Source of the DNA: Clarkia xantiana subsp. parviflora
Taxonomy: Eukaryota; Streptophyta; Magnoliopsida; Myrtales; Onagraceae
NCBI GenBank assembly: GCA_036873135.1
Contig: JAPTYO010000002.1
Location: 37,749,452-37,813,451 of the forward strand
Length of the DNA stretch: 64,000 bases
Direction: 5' to 3'
Shown one piece after another: positions 1 through 10,020 of the stretch (positions within the stretch are counted from its first letter, which is position 1; each line of letters starts with the position of its first letter). The position numbers and the translations under genes were made by a program. The notes beneath the pieces were generated by a model. The model was not told the origin of the DNA. It made no database searches and was given only the letters and a program-made list of their open reading frames with translations.

Positions 1-1270
1 TAAACTCGTACTTTGAAACGATGTGTTCCGTCTTTCGAGGTCCACTTGCGCATAGCGCAAATTTACCGAGGTTCCATTCCTTAGTATAATCGTTTCAATT
101 CTGAATTTAATCCAATTTAATCCAATCGGTTTCAAACATGATCATCATTACATTTTATTTCATTCAATGGAGTACTAATAATAAAGAAAGAGTTACATTA
201 TTCGATCTAGCTACGCAATCGATGGGTTTATACTGTTCAGCTTGACCGTGCTAACTGAGATGATGGAGTACGTGAACCGTTTCGTTTAATTCGACCACTT
301 TTACCTAGCCGAAATTTCGTTTCGGATCGATCCCTTTTAACCGGGTCGATTAATTTTAACAAGTAGATCACATTTTGAATCGAACGGAAACTACTTTATT
401 CAATAAATCCGAATCTCGAAATAACCAAAATTTTAGAAACTCAAACGAATGATAAATGACAATGGTAGGGTTCTTGATCTGAAGATCGCGTCTTTAATCC
501 ATGATTGTCGCATGGATAGTCAAGAACTTTAAGCCATGTTGAACATCACATCTGAGTAAATTCACGAGTGAATCACGTCAAATGATCTATGTCTGTATAA
601 AACAATTTACCGCTTCATACACATGACCTACGAGGCGTACTTGAGACGCACTTTATCAACATGGCTTAACCCACCAGATTATCGTATAAGACCTTTATGG
701 TCCAGTTCTCTCTATAATATGCGGATAATGGTCGACTTCATTCTAACCCAGTACGGTGAGCAGAGAAGGTTTCCCTTTTACTGCTGTGGTTACTGTACTT
801 GATTAGGCTTCAAGGTCATTGAGTCCTGTCAATATCAGACAACCATATACATCTTTTTCCATGTTGACCTTTCATTTTGAAGATCCGATGCGGGTTTTAC
901 TCCAACATCCTTGAAAAGAAAGAGGACCATCACATTCAACCGAAACATTTCTTGATTTTGCATCCTTGCTTCCACCGTGGTGGATGCAAAGGAATATCAA
1001 GTTGTAACATTGTTTGGTCGCTATTGAAGTCTTCTTCAACCCCATTCTACCAAGGTTGAATGTATTGCCACATGCGCGTTGAGATCATCAAAGAACCTAC
1101 TCCTATTCTTGGTGGAACGAATTATTACATTCGTTTCACATTGTCAAAATCGTACAGACTACCATATTCATCTGTAGTTGTCCTCTCCACTTTTCGGAAT
1201 CGTAGTAGAGAGCTCAACACGTACTCTATTTATTCATCATTATTCATACCATCAAGATTGCGAGGAATGT
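1..1270. repeat. Non-coding module shared by copia A and B
   Basis: About 1.25 kb is closely similar to 51700-52985 in copia B, and its outer 200 bp also match 45284-45480 in copia C. In C a gag gene lies upstream of the shared 200 bp; in A and B this module occupies the place where gag, protease and integrase would be expected. Neither strand has a frame longer than about 80 codons, and the two plus-strand ORFs (1060-1302 and 52744-52926) resemble each other only because the DNA does. A short hairpin (GCATCC/GGATGC) occurs at about 960-990. Confidence 0.6.
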
Positions 1271-2261
1271 CGAATCACACTAATTCAACCAATTCATACT
1301 AACATATCGATGATTATGCAAAAATCAGGGAGACAATAACATTTTGAGAAAGAATTGCATCTCAAATATCCATTGAAATAGAATCCGGCATATAGTGATT
1401 CCTCAGTCATCTAAACCAAACGACCACCAGTAAACTAATGGAAGATGGCTGTGAAATAGTTCACACTATCGTCATCTTCTATCCAATAGATCAGTCTCTT
1501 AAACGGTTATAATCGCAAATTACCGGAATGGGAATTTTAAAATAAGCATACCCGATCTTGGCTTTCCCATGGCACTTTTTGTTTTGGAAAATCATTTTTT
1601 CGATGAATTCACTCATGCATATCTAACTCTACTATTCATGTAAATTATCATATGCCAGTAACATTCATCATACCACACACATGCTTACGCGTCATGCGTC
1701 TAATGTTCCGAGGAACCCATGCTTGCATTCATAATTCTACATACAAGTAAATTATCAAATGTAACCTCATCCTCAACATTCTAGCCTACGTGTCAAACAT
1801 GTAACATTTACATCAATCATACATATTTGGCGACTGGTTTTCGGTTTTGAAATAATTTTAAACATTAGGGGTTGATTTGCAATTCATGCTTATATTCATT
1901 TACGCAAGCTTCTAGACATGAATCCTAGGCATTTACAACCATCACAACATGTCTATCCTAGTGCGCATTCCATATATTTAACCAGGACTCCGCCCACAAC
2001 ATGCAATATCCAGCTAGCTTGACTTAGTCAAGACAACATTTCTAATCATGCATATATATATATATTGAATAATAAACAATTGCAATTCAACCCTCTAATT
2101 AATCCAGACCCAAAAATATGTATCTCTGAGATCCATCCCCATAATCGAAACAAGGCATAAAGATTAATAACCTTATGAGCACTGTGTAGTCCATTTCGAG
2201 GTTCAAAAACATTTGGATTTTAAAACTTGACCTCCTTATTTTAATTGACTTGAATTCGGTT

Positions 2262-2545
2262 TAGAAAACATTGTTCGGTTCAGTCAATTTCAGTCCATTT
2301 TGGTCCGGTTCGGTTCAGAAAATCCGGTTCGGTCCGGTCCGGAAAATTCAGTTCGATCCAGAAAAACCCGATTCGGTTCGGTTCGAATCGGTCCAAGAAA
2401 ATAGGGTTCGGTTCGGTTCAACACTCAAAACCGGTTCTATTAGATCCATTAATTACCTCTGTCAGACCCTACTCGAATAGGTCGAACCGATTGAGAAAAT
2501 CCGGTTCGGTTTTGTTTCGTCCCGGTTTAACATATTGGACCGGCC
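2262..2545. repeat. CCGGTT/GGTTCGG-rich tract in copia A leader
   Basis: A low-complexity stretch of imperfect GGTTCGG and CCGGTT words. Equivalent tracts lie in the leaders of copia E (37190-37520), copia B (53940-54260) and copia C (61690-61945). It can be translated over short distances, but I see no conserved frame. Confidence 0.8.
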
Positions 2546-3377
2546 CAATAATTAAAATTTAAAAGGTTGGGCCGAAATGCTTACTTGTGGCCCAAGTAGG
2601 GTTTTAAAGTCCAAAAATATTTAACTTGACCACCAAGTAACATTAATTATATAAAATAATTTCCAATATTAATATATATATATATATATTTCGGCACTAA
2701 TTAAATATATACATATTTATTGCCAAGATTCTATCTATAAGACAAAATCAATCAACAATATATATATGTATATATAAAATTTCGGTTTACATATATATAA
2801 TATATTTTATTTATTTTCAATATCTTTAATAGGGTAACAAATATACTGACAATATATTTTCTCAATCTTTTAGGTAACTAAATCTATCAATAATATCTAT
2901 AACCCCTATTTAAATATTTAGATATATTGATAGTGATATATATTTATATGTATTATTGTGAATCTATTCTAATGTTCCTAATTATAGATATATTGTTACC
3001 TTGATTAAAAAATTAAAATATGGCAAACAATATTATTTAAAAATATGGCCGAAATTTTATCCTTGGTGACTAAGAAATTAAAAAATTTACCTTGTAAATT
3101 CACTAGGGTTTTCGGCCATAAACCTGAAATTGGGAACAAGTGGTCAAAATTTAAGATCAAATTTTAATAAGATCTACAATCCAATGTTTGATTTTGATTA
3201 ATATTACATTTTTCTAGAAAATCATGAACATTAAATTAACCAAGAACATTTCGGACCCATCATAAAACCCTTAAAAAAATAAAAATAAAAATTTAAATCT
3301 TTTTAGTTTAAAATTTTCGGTCCAAAATTAAAAATTTCAAGAACACCAATTTATCAAAAACATGAACTCCTAACACA

Positions 3378-3390
3378 GGCTCTGATACCA
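3378..3390 (-). other. Primer binding site, copia A
   Basis: On the minus strand the bases read TGGTATCAGAGCC, complementary to the 3' end of plant initiator methionine tRNA, immediately downstream of the 5' LTR. The same site is at 36487-36499 (copia E, plus) and 55136-55148 (copia B, minus). Copia C has a decayed version at about 62745-62757. Confidence 0.9.
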
Positions 3391-3391
3391 C

Positions 3392-3970
3392 TGTTAGATT
3401 ACGGGGAGTAATCAATTACGGAAAATTAAACATGGTATGTGCTAGTAGTATCAATTACGCAGCGGAAATTTTACACATACCATGATCCTTGCTCGAGGGA
3501 GTTCGCGGTCCTCCGGTCAGGACCCGTAGAGATTCTTGTTAGAGAAGCCCTACGTGGTGCAGCTCCACAGCAAAGCCTCTGATCGATTCTTGGCACGGGG
3601 ACAGATCTCTGGAGAGTTTGCTCGAAAGCAATTTGGCACACCCTTGGTGTTGATATGTGGTTCGGCCGAACCTTTAGTGTGTGAGGAGGGTTATTCACTC
3701 TAAAACTCTCTTGTGAGGGAATTATGATTAACCCTAAAATTTCCCTAACACCTCTTATTTATATGAGGAGTAAAGTGGACAAATGTCCACCTTACCCTTA
3801 CTATTAGTTTCGGCCGGCCTATGTAATTGGGGAGACAATTTTGGGCCTCGCATGACAATTGGGATTTGGGTCTAGCCCAATTACCCTAATGTGACATTTA
3901 CCCAAGTTTATTAGGTAAACTATACATATTATGGGCTACCAATTACGGCGCCCATCACCATATGCTTACA
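3392..3970 (-). repeat. 5' LTR of copia A
   Basis: A 579 bp LTR starts TGTTAGATTACGG and ends CATATGCTTACA (plus-strand view), flanked on the left by the primer binding site. On the minus strand it has a TATAAATA-like box, preceded by a dyad (arms GTGGAC and GTCCAC, 3775-3790). The palindrome TTCGGCCGAA (3661-3670) lies downstream, in the presumed transcribed leader. Confidence 0.85.
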
Positions 3971-5214
3971 CCACGTTCGATCACGGTGTCGGGCTCGGTT
4001 GTGCTAGGTGGAATCTTCTGAGATTCTGATGGGCTCAAACTTCTTCACCTTGAGCGTGTGACTGATCCCGGGTGCTTACTGAAGGAGAACCCGAACTATC
4101 CTTACCACTCATAACTCATATCCAAGATTGGGCTCAATGTTCGCCTCCAGGCGTACGAACGCAGTGCCCGAACAAAAAGGCCCAGTGACCACAACTGGAA
4201 ACCGATTGAGTTTGACTAAGGGTATGAGCAATGGGGGTGGTCATGTACACCTATAATTCTCCGATTGTTCTATTCACTAGGTGGCCACCAACCGAATATT
4301 AGTTTAAGGTTGTGAATACTTGTACGGATGCCTAGGAGAAGTGTTCTTATGGGAAACTAGGCAATTAGAGAATAACAGCTGGCCAGGTATATAGCGCGGC
4401 ACAAAGAAACAACATGTTGATAACATGTTGGGAATCAACATTCTGCGGACGCTACAACACTCTTAACCGATGAGTAGCACGATGTTTGTTGTGTCCGTCG
4501 TTCGCACGGAAAACCTCGTATGAACTACTCGGAAGCTAGACTGGATCAAAGAATAAATGTTGATGTGTTGGTCGACAACATATTAACAGGCACCCTCCCA
4601 TTCCGGCGAGTAGGAGTTGTTGGCATTTGGTGAATGGGTCCCCGTAATAGGAGTCATTTAATATAAGCCTAACATCCTAAGTGTTAATTGGTAATGTCAC
4701 ATTAGGAATTTTGGGCTGGGCCTAAATCCTAATTGACATGAGAGGCCCAAAACTGAGCCTCCCCTTTACACATGGCCGACCGAAATATAGAGTTTTACCC
4801 TTGGTGGGTTTTAACCCACCACCTCTTATAAATAGAGAGTGTTAGGGTTTTATTTGGGGTTAATCACTTTCCTCACTTTAAGTTGAGACAAAAGAAATCC
4901 CTCCTCCCTAATACTAGTGGTTCGGCCGAATATCAACATAGAGCAAGGATGTGCCAAATTGCTTTGAGCAATGAACCTGGAGATCCATCCTAGTGGCCGA
5001 TTGAAAAGAGGCTTTGCTGTGGAGATCATTCCTCATAGATTGCTCATTCACAAGAGTTCCTACATGACCCGTCCGGCAGACCGTGAACTCCCCGTCACGT
5101 TCCTGGGACTACGGAAGGCAATATAAGTATGTGCGTTCTTTCGGCTGCGTAATTTGTTAAATAAGATATACTTTATGGTTTTGTTTCCGTAGTAGACGTC
5201 CCCAAATTCCAACA
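3971..5214 (+). mobile_element. Copia element F, 3' remnant
   Basis: Plus-strand remnant of a copia element. Positions 3971-4617 match the long 3' untranslated region that follows pol in copia E (about 43226-43530) and, reversed, copia B (about 48020-48500). The 3' LTR follows at 4618-5214. The 5' part is cut where copia A's LTR begins at 3971, consistent with A having inserted here; the bases CCACG at 3971-3975 would be A's target duplication if the far end shows the same. Confidence 0.75.
4618..5214 (+). repeat. 3' LTR of copia F
   Basis: A 597 bp LTR runs from TGTTGGCATTTGG to CCAACA. It contains TATAAATA at 4827-4834, a dyad just upstream of it (arms GGTGGG and CCCACC, 4803-4820), and the palindrome TTCGGCCGAA at 4921-4930. 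The start resembles the LTR of copia E (35888). Confidence 0.85.
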
Positions 5215-6236
5215 TAATCATCATCCTATAGTTCTGCAGACTGATTCTAGTGTTCTAATTTTTGCCTTACAAGATCCATCACAAGCTCCTGCTGTTCTCA
5301 TTGGAGTTTTATCTGATATGTCGTTTATGCTTAGTTCTTTCAGTTGTGTGTCTTTTTATAAGGTTCCAGAACAACTATCAAACATGTTCATGACCTTGCT
5401 TAAAAGTCTCTTGTACTTAGCCTGTATGGTTGTTGGTTACACATTTTATCCCTACTTGTTTAGTGAATTTGGGTTGACTTTGTTTTAGTGTTCTATGTAA
5501 TAATCTTTGGTGTTTTTTTTCCAATAATATGGCTCTGTAATACAAAAAAATGATATAATATATATTGGATTAATTAATGTTGTAATTAGGTAATGGAGAA
5601 GAGATTATTTTATATTTGTATTTATATATATAATTAGTAATTATACTTAACTAAACTAGTAAACTAGATGATGACACGAGATGAAATTGAATACTGTAAT
5701 GTTTAAAATCAATTCTAGTAAGAGTTTCTGACCTCAAATGTGTATTATTTTACTACGTGGTACAAACAGATGATTTCTGAACTTTAAAATCTACAAGAAA
5801 AGTCTACGTTCATAAATAATATTATATATAATTTTAATTTAAATAAATATATTTTACTTTCATTGTTATCTAATTTTTCTTGGTAATTTTTTTTTATCTA
5901 ATTTCGGATGTCTTAATTAAATGGCCACAACATTTTATGTTGTACTTTGAATTTGGAGCTTTTTTTTATAAGAAAGTAGAGCTAGAGATCTTTCCAATAT
6001 ATGAAATATAATATTATATACTTCTAATTTAAGTAGACTATATTGACATATATATTAATAAAATGTATACGTTCTTATAATATAATAATTTGAAAACGAA
6101 TTCATTAGCAAAGCACAAGTCGATGAAATTATAACATATGTTTTCAAATTATAAAACATAAGCGAAACATGCTGATTAATAATTAATAAATTATTTTTTC
6201 GTATCTATTTTTCATTTTTTTATTTTGAATAAAAAC
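5215..6236. other. AT-rich intergenic DNA, no gene seen
   Basis: AT-rich sequence with no ORF of note, no repeat and no recognised motif. The first 330 bases are less AT-rich and could be a decayed transcript end, but nothing supports a gene. Confidence 0.6.
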
Positions 6237-6239
6237 TAA

Positions 6240-6729
6240 GGGGGCGTTTGGATGGACGTAATGTGAGATTACTTGAAATGCGGATTACAAGTAATGTGAG
6301 CTACGTAATGTAATGTCAGATTACAGTATTTAGTTGTGCTGTAATGTGAAATGTAATGTTAGATTACAGTGTTTGGTATGTGTTGTAATGTGCATTGTAA
6401 TGTGAATTTATTGTTATTATATTAATATATGAGAGTACATTATATATTAATATGATAAGATTTAAAAGAAAATATATTTTGACATAATTAACTTTTTAAA
6501 CTTTATGTTTTGTGGTTAATACTATAATCATTTATGAACTCCAAAAACTAAATTTTTAAACTCAATACGCCTAACTAGTAAAAATCTATTAATTAAAATA
6601 TTTTCTATAGTTTTATAAACAAAAAAATATATATACAAAAAATGCAACGAAAAAGACTTACTCATTTTATACAAACATCGTATGTATTATTCTTTATTAT
6701 AATAATAAGTTATGAATTAGATAAAAATC

Positions 6730-6764
<35 letters not shown>

Positions 6765-7760
6765 AAGATAACATAAAGTATTTATTTATTAAATAAATTA
6801 ATAACACTCTGTAATGTTGAACGTAATCTCACATTACATCTGTTTTTGGATGTAATCTCACATTAGGTTGAATGAAGTTTGGACGTAATTTCATATTACA
6901 ATGCACATTACATTAAAATGCACATTATGTCGTTTGGCAAACCAAACAACGTAATGTGGATGTAATGTAGGACGTAATATGAGATTACATGTACATTAAG
7001 TTCCACATTACATCAACATTACGTTGCTTGGTTTGCCAAACGACGTAATGTGCATTGTAATGTAATGTTCATTGTAATATCAGATTACGTCCAAACTTCA
7101 TTTAACGTAATGTGAAATTACACCCAAAAACAGATGTAATGTGAGATTACGTCCAACATTACAGAGTGTTATTATTTTATTAATATTTATTAAATAGACA
7201 AAATAGTTTGTATTATCATTATAGCTTATCATGATAATAATTTTGTTATTATTAGTAGTTTTTTTTTGTTTTTTTTTTTTATCTACTTCATAACTTATTA
7301 TTATAATGAATAATAATTCACATGATGTTCGTATAAAATGAGTAAAGTATTTTCAATGCATTTTTTATGAAAATTATCTTATAAAACTACATATAATGTT
7401 TTAACTATTAGAATTTTAATATTTGTGCATACTGAGTTTACATATTTTGGTTTTAGAATTCATAAATAACTATAGCATTAACCACAAAACATAAACTTTA
7501 AGAATTTAGTTATTGTCAAAATATATTTTCTTTTCTAAATCTTATCATATTAAGATATAATATACTCTCTATAAATTAATATAATAATAATAAAGTCACA
7601 TTACAACACATACCAAACACTGTAATCTAACGTTATACTCCACATTCCAGCACTACCAAACATTGTAATCTAACATTTCAAGTAATCTCAAATTACAGCT
7701 CACATTACATGTAATCTCACATTTTAAGTAATCTCACATTACGTCCATCCAAATGCCCCC
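6240..7760. mobile_element. Long-palindrome MITE, PIF/Harbinger-like
   Basis: A 1521 bp element whose two halves are nearly full inverted copies. Termini read GGGGGCGTTTGGATGGACGT on the left and its near-perfect complement on the right. TAA flanks both ends (6237-6239 and 7761-7763), the target duplication of PIF/Harbinger and Tourist elements. The arms run inward through repeats of the word GTAATGTGAGATTAC and an AT-rich middle and meet near 6929-7044, leaving a centre of roughly 60-70 bases. No transposase is encoded. Such a structure would fold into a hairpin with arms of about 700 bases if transcribed. Confidence 0.85.
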
Positions 7761-7763
7761 TAA

Positions 7764-8294
7764 ATGATATCTTTTAGATGAATTTTACTTTTGCCAGTTC
7801 TTTTTAGATATTTAGAATTGATTTTAATATTTCAATTTTTATAAGTATCTTTAAATATTCTTTCAATTTTTTTTCAAACTTTTGAATTATTTTACAATTT
7901 CAACCAAAAAACTATTTTAAATTTAATATTTTAATTAAGTACTTTATAAAAATTTCCATAATTTTATGAATTTTTTAAGTTTTTTTATCCATTCACGCAC
8001 TATGCTTTTTTATAAAATTAACAAACAAATATTTTAATTTAAAATGACCATCTTTAAATATAGTACATCTAAATCACACACTTAGAGACATCAGATGGTG
8101 GTGTACATTCTGCGACGGACTCGGTGTATGGAACGACTATTTACTTCTGGATGGATGGACTCATTGGTGGTGTCTCGGTTACCTCATAACCGAGCTCTCA
8201 ACCCTTACTTGCGGAGGCTTTAGCACTAAGAGCTAGACTTTCCCTTCACCAGCCAAAATGGGGACCAGTACAGCTTTAGACTAATTCTTAAGTT
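7764..8294. other. AT-rich intergenic DNA
   Basis: The first 320 bases are very AT-rich without features. From about 8090 the composition changes to the relic described in the next entry. Confidence 0.5.
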
Positions 8295-8540
8295 TTGGTT
8301 ACCGATCTCCACCAACCTGAGTCCTCTTTTGGTTCCATCTTTGGTGTTATTTCAGATATTAAGTACCTATTGTCTGTTAAACCTATTTCAATACTTTTTA
8401 AGCATTGCTTTTTTGTGCACGCGGCCCATCTAGTGGGTAAACGTGCGGCGATTTTTGGTTTGGTCGGACTTGGTTAGGCACGGATACCTCCATGCATTCT
8501 CTCCTAAACCTTGACTTTGTGTATTTACGGTTATGTTTTT
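8091..8540 (+). pseudogene. Possible LINE RNase H relic
   Basis: The frame at 8295-8477 contains SSFGSIFGVISDIKYLL and later FVHAAHLVGKRAA. This pattern resembles the end of the RVT_3-type RNase H domain found in plant LINEs and related plant proteins, where a late His-x-x-x-x-K/R motif follows a helix-strand pair. Upstream and downstream sequence is broken, and no RT frame is present. A decayed non-LTR element is the likeliest reading; a chance ORF cannot be excluded. Confidence 0.35.
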
Positions 8541-8597
8541 TATATTAATAAAAATATGCGCATCATTATAAAAATATATATCTATATATATTATAAA

Positions 8598-9120
8598 GGG
8601 TTAATAACTAAAAAACTGTCCAATGTTTACCCTATGTTAAAATTAGGTGTCTGAAGTATGTTAAAATGTCCCAAGTTTCATTTTTGTTGAAATTTGGTGT
8701 CTTGGTGCGTCTTTTCATATCCATTCAATCATTTTCATCAACCCACCAACCCGCTCATAATCAATCAGTCTTTACTTTTCACAAAATCGTCAAATTTCAC
8801 CTAAAAATTGAACATTAAAAAAAAAGTTTCTAGAAGAGTGGTGTAGAGCCATTTTCCATGGACAATAGAGCGAAATTTACTTGCTCGGATGTGACCAACT
8901 ATTTAGGTGACGGTCCCGGCAAGATGACGAGAAGGGATTGTGTATGAGAGCTTGAATTAGACAGACGGTTTCGTCGGAATTGACTTCTCTAAAATAATCA
9001 CACCGAGACACCAAATTTCAACAAAAATGAAACTTGAGACAGTCTATTTTAACATTTCAAACTTCAGTCACCTAATTTTAACATAGGGTATACCTTGGAC
9101 AGTTTTTTAGTTATTAACCC
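8598..9120. mobile_element. Mutator-like MITE
   Basis: A 523 bp element with inverted ends of roughly 110-120 bp, starting GGGTTAATAACTAAAAAACT. It is flanked by the perfect 9 bp direct repeat TATTATAAA (8589-8597 and 9121-9129). A 9 bp duplication is characteristic of Mutator-like elements. The central 250 bases encode nothing. Confidence 0.85.
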
Positions 9121-9283
9121 TATTATAAATTCTAAATGAAAGATAATAAGAGTGAATGTGGAGCTGAGAATTTTTTTTTTAACGTTAATTGATACATTTA
9201 TGACAATTGAGCTAAGGGTTTTGTAGTTATTAACTCTATAACATTGATTGCACTAGGAAGCTGAGAGTTTTAAGTTGCAATTA

Positions 9284-9490
9284 AAATTTCGCTGATTTCG
9301 AACCGTTCAAGATTCAACGTATACAATTAACCACAATTAAAATTTTGGACCGTTCAAGATTCAATGTATGTAATTAATCGTAATTAAAATTTCCATGATT
9401 TCGAACCGTTCAAGATTCAATGTATGCAATTAATCGCAATTAAAATTTCGAACTGTTCAAGATTCAATGTATGTAATTAATCAAAATTCG
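9284..9490. repeat. Short tandem array upstream of the BSD gene
   Basis: Four imperfect copies of a roughly 50-65 bp unit built on the words CCGTTCAAGATTCAATGTAT and AATTAATCGCAATTAAAATTT. They differ by short insertions, mainly the presence or absence of GCTGATTTCGAA. The array ends about 530 bases before the start codon of the BSD-domain gene. Confidence 0.75.
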
Positions 9491-10020
9491 CTGATTTTTA
9501 ACAGATGCTTGACGCAGAGCCGGCGAACGAAGATACCAGGCGGTACGGTCGGCTGACAGTCTCAGTGGTAGAGTCATCTCTATCTACGGCGAGATATCGC
9601 CAGTGGATATCGAAGTCATATTTGTTGAAGAGCAGACACTTGACACGGATTCGACAACCAAAGGTAGCATGCGGTACGGGCATCTAAAATTTATTTGTGA
9701 ATTTGCGCAATTGTATTTTATGGTTCAAAATTTTCAGTCTTTCGTTTACTTTTTCAAATGTTAGACTAATATTTTATTTAAAAATAGTGTTTTAACACAT
9801 TACAAATAGTCATTATAAATTTCATCGAATATTAATTTGTTAATTATACATATTTGATAAGTCAACGCGACGCGGGAAATGTACTATATAGGCTTTGACA
9901 GATTCTATCACGTAGACGTGACCGTCAGTCATACACAATTGGAATCCCTTCCATTTTCTTGATTTCGCAGAAGGACGACGGCGAGAGTGCGAGCACGGCA
10001 CCGAAAACGAGTTTTGACGA

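Larger units (their letters stand above)
1..3970 (-). mobile_element. Copia element A, 5' part (cut by window edge)
   Basis: This is the 5' end of a Ty1/copia LTR retrotransposon read on the minus strand. The 5' LTR is at 3392-3970. Next to it, at 3378-3390, is the complement of the usual plant initiator-Met primer site TGGTATCAGAGCC. Leftward the internal leader holds a CCGGTT-rich tract, an AT-rich stretch with (TA)n runs, and a region of about 1.3 kb that matches 51700-53000 of copia B. No gag or pol reading frame is visible. The short plus-strand ORFs here are not coding. The 3' end lies outside the window. It sits directly against plus-strand copia F, so A probably inserted into F's 3' untranslated region. 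Confidence 0.8.

Noticed and set aside
877..1059. Short ORF near a GCATCC/GGATGC hairpin
   Set aside because: Not kept open in the copy at about 52560-52740.
1060..1302. Plus-strand ORF conserved at 52744-52926
   Set aside because: Conservation is explained by the shared DNA module of copia A and B; it is antisense to both elements and varies freely in length.
2271..2480. ORFs in CCGGTT tracts (also 37115-37309, 57242-57469)
   Set aside because: Low-complexity DNA without stops gives such frames by chance.
3378..3390. tRNA-like fragments at the copia primer sites
   Set aside because: Only 13-20 bases match a tRNA 3' end; they are primer binding sites, not tRNA genes.
9505..9687. Overlapping 60-codon ORFs on both strands
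   Set aside because: No recognisable domain, no promoter or splice context, and the opposite strand is equally open.
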